Positions 35,966 through 44,188 of a stretch of DNA of 64,000 nucleotides are shown piece after piece; position 1 is the stretch's first letter; each line of letters begins with the position of its first letter. The notes beneath the pieces are model-generated. The model had not been told where the DNA came from. It saw nothing but the letters and a program-made list of their open reading frames with translations, and searched no databases. The translations under genes were made by a program, and so were the position numbers. Origin of the DNA: Mastigamoeba balamuthi (Eukaryota; Evosea; Mastigamoebida; Mastigamoebidae); the NCBI GenBank assembly GCA_902651635.1, contig CACRSC010000004.1:51306-115305 (forward strand). The letters run 5' to 3'.

Positions 35966-36064
35966 CGTGTGGTCCGAGGTTCGATTCCTCGAGTGGGGGC
36001 TTGCCTCCGCTTAGCTCAGTGGTTAGAGTACATATGTTGCAGTGCCTGCAATCACCCACTTTTT
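35966..36064 (+). tRNA. candidate circularly permuted tRNA gene (3' half before 5' half)
   Basis: The 3' half comes first: anticodon-stem strand GTGTG (35967-35971), a 3-nt variable loop, T arm CGAGG-TTCGATT-CCTCG (35975-35991), acceptor strand AGTGGGG (35992-35998) and a discriminator G. Five bases later the 5' half begins: acceptor strand CTCCGCT (36005-36011), TA, D arm GCTC-AGTGGTTA-GAGT, then CATAT and loop GTTGCA (36036-36041). All seven acceptor and all five anticodon-stem pairs form, with wobbles. The tentative anticodon is TGC (Ala). B box (35978-35988) precedes A box (36012-36022), and a TTTTT terminator lies at 36060-36064. Leader GGGTG can pair with trailer CACCC. Confidence 0.5.
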
Positions 36065-36200
36065 CCCCCACCGCACAAATCCTAATATCTAGCAGATCGG
36101 GATTTAAATCAACCAACCAGAATCAACTGAGATATGGCCTCTGACCAACCAGACCGCAGAAGCCTGCCAGTGTTTGCTTGTTGCCTCTGCACCCCGGCGG

Positions 36201-36799
36201 CTACTGCCCGCTGCGGCGCAGGTCGTTGAGCTCCTTGAGCACGGGCGTGAGCACGCCCGCGTCGAACCTCTTGAGCGTCGGTATGAGCGCGTGGGCCTCC
36301 TCCGCGTCGACGGGGCAGAGGTTGATCAGCAGCGACATCTCAAACTCCTTGAACTTCACGTCCACCGACTCTGCCAGGTGCCTGCTCGGCCCCCGCCACG
36401 CAGCGCGACGCGTGAGCCCCGCAGGCGAGGTGGGGAGGGAGGCAGTGGGTGCGCAACTTGCGAGCAGCTGCGATGATGTTGGGCGTCTTGAACACAGCAA
36501 ACGTGTCCGCGTAGTCGTACGTGGCGTTGAACACGCTGCGAGGAGGGGGGGAGAGAGAGAGAGAGATGGTCAGCGACCAACACTCCTGCGAGAGAGAAGG
36601 AGAGGAGGGCGTGCTTGGTCATCTCGCCGTTGATGTCCTCGCGCTTGCGCTTGTCGAGGATGATCAGCACCTCGGAGATGCTCAGGCACTCTGCGCGGGG
36701 ACGGGGGGGGTGGTGCGGTCAGTTCGCCGTGGGCAGCGCTGGGCCGGGTGCCTGACCCATGGGCTTGAACTGGTGGGCCGATATGTCCTCTGCCGCCAT
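36201..36799 (-). CDS. RPB4: RNA polymerase II subunit RPB4
   Basis: Stalk subunit that pairs with RPB7 on Pol II. Exons 36799-36757, 36690-36615, 36535-36458, 36381-36201; 125 residues, the usual length. Signs are SISEVLIILDKRK, VFNATYDYADTFAVFK (family: F.KTLNYTxRFxRFK), EFEMSLLINLCPVDAEEA and the closing IPTLKRF region. The second intron fits family length only with a GC donor (ACCAA|GCACGC); the only phase-compatible GT would insert about eleven extra residues. The gene is divergent from TRM9 with a 103-bp gap. Confidence 0.9.
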
Positions 36800-36902
36800 C
36801 GCGCGCGCTCGCTGTGCCTTTCAGTAGTGTTTCGATGAGAAGATCCCCGTATCTTTCATCCAAATATCCCCGCAGAGTATCTTATCCCTGCCTGACCGAC
36901 TG
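36800..36902. promoter_or_regulatory. divergent promoter, RPB4 / TRM9-like
   Basis: A 103-bp gap between two divergent ATGs. It contains CGTATCTTTC, AAATATCC and AGTATCTTATC within 60 bp, the densest set of ATATC/TATCTT words between genes here. Role inferred from position. Confidence 0.45.
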
Positions 36903-37586
36903 ATGGAGAGCAGCGGTGAGCGCACTGGGGAGCTGCAGACGCCCGACGTGGAGCGCGACAACGTGCACGCGGTGTACGACGCCATCGCCGACCAGTTCTC
37001 GGCGACGCGCCACAAGGCGTGGCCCGCGACGCACGCCTTCCTGGCGTCGCTGCCCGCGCACTCGCTCGTGGCCGACGTGGGCTGCGGCAACGGCAAGTAC
37101 CTCCCCTCCTCCGCCGCGTCCGCGTCGCTCTCGGTCGGCTTCGAGCGGTGCGCCGCGCTCGCCGGCATCTGCTGCCGCCGCGGCTTCGAGTGCTGCGTGT
37201 CGGACAACGCGTGCCTGCCCGTCCGCTCGGGCGCGTTCGACGCCGTCGTCTCTGTCGCCGTCCTGCACCACTTCTCGACGCGCAAGCGGCGCGTCAGGGC
37301 GCTGGCAGAGCTCGCACGGATCACGCGCAGCGGCGGATGCCTGCTGGTCAGCGTCTGGGCCGCGGAGCAGGCGAGGTTCGCGGGCGAGCAGTCGCAGGAC
37401 GTGATGGTGCCGTGGAAGTACGTGCCGCCGAGCGACACGAGCTGCGTGCGGGCCGTCTACCAGAGGTACTACCACCTGTTCCGCGAGGGCGAGCTCGCGG
37501 AGATCGCCTCCGAGGTCGCCGGGCTGCGGGTCGACAAGTGCCTGTGGGAGGCCGACAACTGGTACATCGTCGCCAGAAAAGTCTGA
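36903..37586 (+). CDS. TRM9: tRNA (uridine-34) carboxymethyl methyltransferase, TRM9/ALKBH8-like
   Basis: AdoMet-dependent enzyme that completes the mcm5 group on wobble uridine with partner TRM112. Intronless, 227 residues. SAM-binding motif I is VADVGCGNGKY (residues about 57-67); post-motif LLVSVWAAEQ, the family's QDVMVPWKY, a YYHLFREGEL box and the C-terminal DNWYI all match TRM9. Start chosen at the first ATG after the promoter; it gives the family's usual length and the N-terminal DNVHAVYDAIADQFSATRH. Lies next to a selenoprotein-like gene, and mcm5U-type modification of Sec-tRNA is known from ALKBH8 in animals, though proximity may be chance. Confidence 0.9.
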   Translation: MESSGERTGELQTPDVERDNVHAVYDAIADQFSATRHKAWPATHAFLASLPAHSLVADVGCGNGKYLPSSAASASLSVGFERCAALAGICCRRGFECCVSDNACLPVRSGAFDAVVSVAVLHHFSTRKRRVRALAELARITRSGGCLLVSVWAAEQARFAGEQSQDVMVPWKYVPPSDTSCVRAVYQRYYHLFREGELAEIASEVAGLRVDKCLWEADNWYIVARKV

Positions 37587-37643
37587 CCAACATGCAAGTG
37601 TTGCCCCGTCGTTGCTTGCCCTTGGGCGACCGCGTTGCAGCTG

Positions 37644-37696
37644 CTCGGGTGCGTGTCTTGGCTGGATATTCAGGCGTTGGCGACACGCGCCGTCAT
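37644..37696 (-). promoter_or_regulatory. SECIS-like hairpin in the 3' UTR of the SelW-like gene
   Basis: On the minus strand, 34 nt after the TAA stop, ATGA (37696-37693) starts a stem: GCGTGTC pairs perfectly with GACACGC 24 nt later, extended by GG:CC past one mismatch, and closed below by the tandem ATGA/CGAG juxtaposition typical of the SECIS G.A quartet. AA follows the stem in the apical loop after three bases (14 nt after ATGA, slightly long). This fits a eukaryotic SECIS core, but I could not fold or score it. Confidence 0.45.
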
Positions 37697-37729
37697 GGCT
37701 CTTGCGACACGGTTGGTGGCAGCACCGCG

Positions 37730-38077
37730 TTACGAACTCTTCACGAGGTCCACGATCTTGTGGAGCTGCTCCTCAAAAGCCTCGTGGTTCCGTCTGCTTA
37801 CCGAGCCAGACCTTGTGAGACCGATTCTGGGAGCTCGGCTAGGGGGATCGTGCCTCAGGCGGATCATTCGTCCGGACCACGCTGTCCGTACGTCCTCGCC
37901 CGTGCGAACGTTGACGTGGTACATGTCGTCCTCGGATCGGCCGCCGCTCAGCAGCACCTGGGGCATCGCCTCCGCGATTGCTCGGCGCAGCCTCGCGTAC
38001 TCTGGCGGCGGCTCTCCGCCTCAGCATCCGCCCGCATACAGCACCTCTATCTTCGTTTTCGGGTCGCCGTGTTCCAT
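37730..38077 (-). CDS. SelW/Rdx-like selenoprotein candidate with in-frame TGA
   Basis: Frame from ATG 38077 (or 38086) reads MEHGDPKTKIEVLYAGGC, then TGA at 38023-38021, then GGEPPPEYARLRRAIAEAM and on to TAA at 37730-37732. Read as Sec, it gives a thioredoxin-fold Rdx protein: beta strand IEVLY, redox turn, helix, VLLSGG, strand MYHVNV, final helix FEEQLHKIVDLV. A 66-bp in-frame intron (37812-37877) would trim it to 93 residues, the SelW size. The redox motif is vicinal Cys-Sec instead of CxxU. Alternatives are an ordinary stop or a spliced-out TGA, but the only upstream GT near it leaves a 25-bp intron. Confidence 0.5.
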
Positions 38078-38252
38078 TTTTTGCATTTTCTGATGCCCGA
38101 CAGTATCTGCGAGGCTCCGATGCGTGTTACCGTGGCCCGAACCGTAGAAGGTATGCTGCGCTGTGCGTACTGCGTGGCGATCGCCATGTCTGGAACTGAA
38201 TATCAGGATTTGTGCTTCCGGGATAGCGGGATTCTTGTTGGTCTGTTGGGGC
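38078..38252. promoter_or_regulatory. divergent promoter, SelW-like / thioredoxin
   Basis: A 175-bp gap between divergent redox genes with AGTATCTG and GAATATCAGG. Sharing of one promoter by two thiol/selenol proteins would allow joint control; inference. Confidence 0.35.
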
Positions 38253-38633
38253 ATGGATAGAGTCAAGCTGGTTCGCACCACAGCGGAGCTCGACCGCGAG
38301 CTGGCCACAGCGGCCAAGAACCTCGTTGTGATCTTCTACTTCGCCCCCTGTACGTCGCCCCCCGCGCAGCCCTCCCGCAGCGTGTCCGGTGACCTGCCGC
38401 CCCCCGCAGGGTGCGGCCCCTCCAAGGGCATCGCGGGGGTCGTCTCGGAGATGAGCAGGCAGCACGAGACGGCCGTGTTCCTCAAGGTCGACATCGAGAG
38501 CTCCAAGGACATCGCCACGCGCCACGCGGTCACGGCGACGCCCACCGTCCAGTTCTTCAAGTCCAGGGTCAAGATCGAGGAGATCGTCGGCGCCGACGAG
38601 CACAAGCTCCGCTCCATCATGGGCAGCTTCTAG
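38253..38633 (+). CDS. thioredoxin with monothiol WCGPS active site
   Basis: Exons 38253-38349 and 38410-38633; 106 residues. The 60-bp intron splits the active-site Trp codon, giving FAPWCGPSK. The fold is otherwise canonical: strand VVIFYFAP, DIESSKDIATRHAVTATPTVQFF with the cis-proline, and a C-terminal helix. The second active-site cysteine (normally CGPC) is Ser, so it cannot do the usual dithiol exchange and may act as a monothiol or chaperone-like thioredoxin, or as a partner domain. It is divergent from the SelW-like gene. Confidence 0.85.
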   Translation: MDRVKLVRTTAELDRELATAAKNLVVIFYFAPCTSPPAQPSRSVSGDLPPPAGCGPSKGIAGVVSEMSRQHETAVFLKVDIESSKDIATRHAVTATPTVQFFKSRVKIEEIVGADEHKLRSIMGSF

Positions 38634-38796
38634 CGCCTCCCCGCTGCTGCTGCCCCCCAGAGAACACCGAACAACCCGAGTGCTGCCGCTGCTGCTGGCG
38701 TGCTGTGCTGGTGCTGGTGGTGTCCGAACACATCGAGGGGAATTGCGGAGGTATTCAAAAGCGCCACAGGGAACAAGGGAACGCCCACTCCCGCCG

Positions 38797-40164
38797 TCAC
38801 TTGGACGAGAGGTAGCTCAGGGGGACCAGGCCGCGCCTGCCCGCCAGCTCGGCCTCGGCCCACCCGGGCGCGACGTCGGCCCTCGTCACGCGCACCGTGT
38901 CGCCGCGCTTGAAGCCCAGCTCGCGCTCGCTCTCGGGCGCGAAGTCGAACGCGGCCTCCATCTCCGCCCCGGGCCCCGCCAGCAGCAGGCCGGCGGTCTG
39001 CTCCGCGGCAGGCGCCTCGGGCATGCGCACCAGGAGCATCGCTGCGCCGCGGGCCAGGAGAAGGGGCAGGCCGATGAGGACCGAGAGGCCCACGGCGGCG
39101 CGCAGCAGCAGGGGCGCGGGCTTGCGGGCGACAGCGGCAGCGGCGGTGGCGTTGGACGTCTGCGCCTGCTGGCCCGCGCTCTCAAACTCCTTCTGCCACG
39201 ACGACGACGACGACGAGGAGGGCGCCGTGAGGCCCGCAGAGGGGGCTGCGTCCTCGACGTAGCCAAAGACCCACTTGAGGAACAGGACCAATCGTCTGAA
39301 CAGCGCCCTGAGCAGTCTGCTCGAGGCAGAGCAGAGCCGGGGATGAGTCAGCTGAGTCAGCGCAGGCAAAAGAAGTGGAAATAGCGCGCCTGTACGCAGT
39401 GAGGCCCTGCACGAGCCCCACGAGCGGCGCCAGGCCCTCGCAGAGGTTCAGGAACGACAGGAACGAGCTCCGCAGCGCCTCGAAGTTCTGCCCGAGCAGG
39501 TAGGACACCCTGCAAGGCGCCGCGAGGATTCAGCTTGCGAGGCAAAACCGAGAATCCGGCATCGCGATTGCGATTCAATTCGATTCGATTCGATTCGATT
39601 CGAACCTCGAGAAATTGTCCATGAGCTGGTGCACCCAGCGGAAGCTGCTCTCGAGCACGCCTCCCGCGGTGCCCAGGGGCAGGCCCATGCCCCCGGCCTG
39701 GCCCCAGGCCGACCCGAACGCGCTGCCGTACGGCGAGGCCCCGTAGGGCGAGTACGAGCTCCCGTAGCCGCCCGCGGACCCCCACGAGCCGGTCCCGAAG
39801 CCGCCGCCCCCGTACATGCCGCCGCCGTACCCCATGGGCCTCGAGTACAGCGACGTCCCGAACCCCGCTGCAGCGGTCGCACGGGGGAGGGGGCAGGTGA
39901 GGAGTGGGGGTGGGGGTTTGTGGGACACATATTTCGGGTAGCGCGCAGCCCCCGTCGGGCGGCGTGACGTGGCGGTGACGCACCGACGGGCATCGGAGGG
40001 CGGACCAGCGGCGGGGGCGCGAGCGCCGAGGCGGAGGTGGCGTTGGCGGCGTTGGAGGAGGAGGGCGCGTCGGGGGCGGGGGCGAGCGGGGCCGAGGGAG
40101 GGGGCACGCCTGAGGCGGCGCGCGCGCGCTCCCAGGGCTTGAGGGGCGCCGCCTGTGCTAGCAT
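38797..40164 (-). CDS. PEX13: peroxisomal membrane docking protein PEX13
   Basis: Part of the peroxisomal matrix-import docking complex. Exons 40164-39984, 39867-39606, 39509-39390, 39316-38797; 360 residues. Order: N-terminal KPWER (PEX13 signature near residue 10), Pro/Ser linker, Gly/Tyr-rich region (GYGGGMYGGGGFG), the conserved SSFRWVHQLMDNFSR helix, AYRLLRALFRRL, a TM (LLRAAVGLSVLIGLPLLL), and a C-terminal SH3 domain (ALYD-like AAFDFAPES, GDTVRV, PGWAEAEL, GLVPLSYL). The third intron needs a GC donor (TACAG|GCGCGC) to keep the conserved Arg; a GT option drops it. Presence implies peroxisomes. Confidence 0.9.
39572..39603. repeat. GATTC pentanucleotide repeat in PEX13 intron 2
   Basis: About six tandem units of GATTC, one imperfect (GATTCAATTC), lie near the donor of the 96-bp second PEX13 intron. 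Probably a polymorphic microsatellite. Confidence 0.8.
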
Positions 40165-40395
40165 CTCTATGTTTGTCCGATCCCCAAAGGATCTTTTTTC
40201 TGCTAGATTTCTTGCAACTGCACACATCACCCCGGACACATGCGACGAGGAACCACGACTGTTCCCGGTAAGCCGAGAAGAAATCCGCGGACAACTCTTT
40301 CTTGCGTGCGCACAAATGGAAACACGACAGTGTCTACTCGCCTCTGCTCCACCCCCCCCGGCGCAGAACACTTGACTCGACTGAATAGTATTGCA

Positions 40396-41772
40396 TCAAA
40401 CGCGGAGTGTCTGGAGCTTCGTTCCCACTGCAGCAGCGATCCAGTCCGTCTGTAGTGACGACCACTGAAGCTGGTTGATCTCAGCGTCCGCCTCGTAGTG
40501 CAGTATCGGGTACTCGATCGGCCTCGGCATCGCCGCCAAATCCCAGATCTGCGCGATAACCGGTGAGGTGGAGTCAAGTGGCATTCGTGCGGCAGCGGCC
40601 CACAGCATACCAGCGCTTGCTTGTCCTCTCCGCCCGTGCAAATGTGGCACGACGAGTGCGGCGCCCAGGCGAGGGCGTTGACGCACAGCTGGTGCCCAGA
40701 GAGTTCGGCCGTGGGCACCGAGGGCACGCGGATGTCGAGGATGATGACCTTGTTCGAGTCCATGAGGAACGTCGCCAGGTAGTTGCCGTCCTGCTTGTTC
40801 CACGCGAGCCTCAGCAGAGGGCTGAGGTCGGGGCTCTCGTATATGATTGTGCTGTGCTCGAGCGACCTCAGGTCGAACATCCTCACGGACCCGTCCGCCC
40901 CGACCGACGCGAAGATATCGCTCCCCTGGCCATCGCGAAGCGGGGTGGGAAAAAGGGAATCAGCGGGAAGATCTCCAGGGACCGCGAATCTTCCCAAAGA
41001 AATACCTGCGCAAAGGCCATGTCGTAGACCTCCTTGTCGTGGGCGATGAGCTGCGTGCGGACCTTCTGCGTCTCGACGCTCCAGATCGTGCACGTCGTGT
41101 CGATCGACGCCGTGCCCAGTATGTCCGTGTTGCGCTCGTTCCAGTCGAATGACGTCAGCGGCGCGCAGAAATCCGGCGACTTGTTGTTGTTGAGCGCGCA
41201 GCGCTGGCGGACCTGCCCGTCGCGGACCTCCCAGAGCCGCATGTAGTCGCCGCTGGTACCGAGCAGGTCGGGCGTGGAGGCCGACGGCGAGCGCTCGGGG
41301 TGCCACATGACCTTGGTGGCCGGATACGGGTGGTCAAACTCGCCCACCGCCTCGAACTCGCCGCGCTCCTTGCTCAGCTGCACCACTTGCACCTGCCCAG
41401 AGCCCAAAACCCGCCGGAATTCGCCGCTCAGCGTTGCGAAACCGTCGTAGGGGTGCCCGAAGCGGACGGCAACACAGCAGCAAAAATACACCCCGCGATA
41501 ATCGACGGAGGGAAAGCGGCAGAGACCCGCAGGGGAACGTGGCGCGGGGCCAGAGAGACGACGCCGGTGTAGAGGAAAGCGGTGGATGCAATTGAGGGTG
41601 AGGGAAGGGTCACCTTGTTGGTGAAGTCCTCGATGAAGCTGCCGAGAGCCAGGCGGAAGGGGCGGTCGGGCCGCACGCTCCAGTTGAGCGAGTAGATGAC
41701 CCACGGGGCAGTGTACGAGAACTGCTCGCGCCTCCTGAAGTCCTCCTCGGGGCCTGCTACCGCCTCCGCCAT
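40396..41772 (-). CDS. DCAF7: WD40 protein DCAF7/WDR68 (TTG1/AN11 family)
   Basis: Seven-bladed WD40 scaffold known to bind DYRK kinases and CUL4-DDB1. Exons 41772-41614, 41392-41006, 40925-40611, 40548-40396; 337 residues, as in animals. Family signatures: [95 protein letters not shown], and [10 protein letters not shown] joined across an intron to IWDL. Introns 221, 80 and 62 bp. Strong conservation makes this one of the best anchored models. It shares a 174-bp divergent promoter with the next gene. Confidence 0.95.
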
Positions 41773-41946
41773 CCCGCCAACAACAGACAATGACCTCGCG
41801 GCGTGATTTCAATCGCCGGATACAAAGCCGATCGGTATCTTAAGGAATTATCAAGAATCTGATATATCCACATATCAAACTGATATTTACTGTTTCATTT
41901 GAGGTCGGCGCGCGCTGTACTGCCCCCGCCCCCCTCTCCGTGCGCG
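41773..41946. promoter_or_regulatory. divergent promoter, DCAF7 / coiled-coil gene
   Basis: AT-rich gap with GGTATCTTAAGG, CTGATATATCC, ACATATCAA and CTGATATTT in 60 bp, again the ATATC word family of this genome. Confidence 0.4.
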
Positions 41947-42412
41947 ATGACAGAAGAGCAGGCGGCGCTTCACCTCGAGGAGGAGCTCGCGCGCATCGAC
42001 GAGCGGTTCGAGGCGGGAGAGCTCAAAGCCTTCGGTGAGCCCGCCGCCCCCGCCGCCGTCACCGTGTCCCACCCACCGACGCGCTGCGCCCACCAGGGAG
42101 AGGGCAGGACAAGCTGCTGGCGGACTTTGAGGAGATACGGAAGATGCAGGCGCAGCTGGCGGCGCGGCACATCCGGAAGCGGCCCGTGTCGGACAAGGGC
42201 AGGGCGGGCGAGGCCGAGTTCCTCGACAAGGACGACGTGGCCAAGGCCCTCAAGGCCAGGGACGAGGCCCTCCGCGAGCTCTCGGGCGCGCTGTCCACGG
42301 TCTGCAACGCGATGTGCGCACCCACGGCTCTGAGCGCTGGCGGTTCTGACCCAGCGGCGACCGCAGAGACGAGACGAACCAGAGCGTGCGGCGCGAGACG
42401 AAGGGCAGGTAG
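41947..42412 (+). CDS. small coiled-coil protein
   Basis: Exons 41947-42034, 42097-42313, 42367-42412; 116 residues. Splicing at the GTGCGC donor (42314) removes a frame that would otherwise run into the tRNA gene, and gives the natural ending DETNQSVRRETKGR. Nearly all of it is predicted helical: HLEEELARIDERFEAGEL, LLADFEEIRKMQAQLAARH, ALKARDEALRELSGAL. Family not recognised; a small cytoskeletal or complex-assembly protein is possible. The stop lies 27 bp before tRNA-Lys. Confidence 0.65.
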
Positions 42413-42438
42413 AAGGGGGCGCTTCTCTGCTGTCAACG

Positions 42439-42511
42439 GCCGACCTAGCTCAGTCGGTAGAGCGCACGGCTCTTAACCGTGTGGTCGAGGGTTCGACCCC
42501 CTCGGTCGGCG
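42439..42511 (+). tRNA. trnK: tRNA-Lys (anticodon CTT)
   Basis: Full cloverleaf: acceptor GCCGACC/GGTCGGC, D arm GCTC-AGTCGGTA-GAGC, anticodon arm GCACGG-CTCTTAA-CCGTG with CTT, T arm with GGTTCGACCC, discriminator G. No intron. A T-rich terminator (TTTCCTTTTT) follows. It decodes AAG. Confidence 0.95.
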
Positions 42512-42668
42512 TTTCCTTTTTCCCTACAGGGAACAAAATGGGGGGAAGGAACACCATCCAACCAACATCAATTCGGAAACAAAAAACGGAAACACGGCGC
42601 ACCCACCCATACAGCAGCGATGACCAAGTGTTTTTGCGGAGGACAGCACATTCTATTGGAACCCGTGT

Positions 42669-43936
42669 ATGCGCGCTGCGATGCTGGCACCTGTCCTGAA
42701 ACACGTGCCCAAGAGCACCTGCGGGAGGTTCGCGCTGGCGGTGCCTCTCCTCTGGGTCGCCTTCAGCGTCGGCTTCTTCCTCCGCTCGGTGGAGCCCGCG
42801 GTCCCTTCGCTGTTCGCGACGTCCAACAGCACTCCGGCCCGCCACGAGGTAGGCCGAGCGCTGGGGGACCCTCGGCGGCCTGGATGATGGGCGCTCACTC
42901 TGACGGCCCCCACAGGCCTTTGTGTTCATCATGACCAGCGGGGTGTCGCACCTGCGGGGGCTGCTGGCCCTCAACGCCGCCCTGGTCGACGTCAACACCA
43001 CGCGCCCCCGCATCGCCCTGTGCACGCCCGACGTCCCCCCGGAGGTCCGGGACATCCTCGAGCTCGCCGGCATCGGCGTCGTCGAGCTGCCTCCGTCCCC
43101 CCAGGTCCGCGGGGAACACCCTCGGTATGGCTGCCGACCGCTGCTGACGGGGCTGTGCGGACTGCAGGCCGCGGGTTACACGCCGGTTGAGGCGAGGTGG
43201 GCGAGCCTCCTGAGCAAGCTCGAGGTGTGGAGGCTCGAGGGGTTCGACCGCATCGTCTTCCTCGACTGCGACCTGACTCTGCATGACAACATCGACTTCC
43301 TCTTCGACGTCGAAAACGAGGTCGGTTCCCCGTGGCCCCTACGGTCCAGGCTGACGCTCGCGAATGAACAGGACGACGTCGTGGGCATGCAGGACAACTG
43401 GGGGTGCGCCGAGCTCCCGTCGAAGCTCTGCAGCGGCGTGGTGTCGCTCAAGCCGGACCCGTTCGCCTACGACACGATGCTGATGATGGCCGAGCACGCG
43501 ACGTGGACCAACGGCGACCAGGAGATCCTCGAGGCCTACCTCCGCGACGTCGTCGGGCGCCCAGCGATCACCCTCCCCGAGAGCTACGCTGGGTTTGTCT
43601 GGCGCTGCCAGTGCCTCGGGCACATATCCGTCAACTACGACGCGTCTACGGGTATTTGTCACACATAATTTGCCCTTTTTTTTCTGTCGCCGAAACTCAA
43701 ATTCACCCACTGCAGTCCCGATTGTTCATTTCACGGGGTCGAGGATCGACTACGAGCAGATCGCGAGGTACGGGCCGAGAGCGAGATGGGGTGGCGACGC
43801 GCCGTGCGTCGAGGTGCATTACGAGAGGTGGCTCGAAACATACAAAATGGCTGCCGACCATCTCCAGCGCGAGATGGACCGCACGAATGCCTCGGACGAC
43901 CTCAGGGACTTTGCCAAGAAGAACGTGCTCGTCTAG
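42669..43936 (+). CDS. type II membrane glycosyltransferase, GT8-like
   Basis: Exons 42669-42848, 42916-43104, 43168-43320, 43372-43651, 43716-43936; 340 residues. A single N-terminal signal anchor (FALAVPLLWVAFSVGFFL, about residues 21-38) implies Golgi type II topology. The catalytic domain resembles glycogenin/GT8: ASLLSKLEVWRLEGFDRI, the metal-binding DxD as LDCDLT, CSGVVSLKP, DQEILEAYL, and the C-terminal HFTGS. It probably adds a hexose or N-acetylhexosamine to a protein or lipid glycan; the sugar is unknown. Introns are 51-67 bp. AATAAA near 44073 could serve as its polyadenylation signal. Confidence 0.85.
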
Positions 43937-44188
43937 AACGGGCACCCCCCGATTTGCGCTGTTGCTCACTGTTGGCGGAGTTGCGTTGCCCAACGACCGA
44001 TTTCGCACAACCCATCACTTGATCTTCTGGTCGCTTGGCTTTCGAGATTATGGGTAGTTGACTCACACGCATAAATAAAATGAATGTGAATGAATCAGTT
44101 GATCATGTTTTTCTATTTATTTGTCTTTTGTAGTGTTTCTGAAGCGGTAGGGTTTTCAACACAGGGCTGTGAACTGAGTATCAGCTCC

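Noticed and set aside
35920-36000. Ordinary tRNA gene ending at 36000
   Set aside because: No D arm or matching 5' acceptor strand lies at the right distance upstream.
36003-36064. Ordinary tRNA gene starting at 36003
   Set aside because: No T arm or 3' acceptor strand follows before the T-run terminator.
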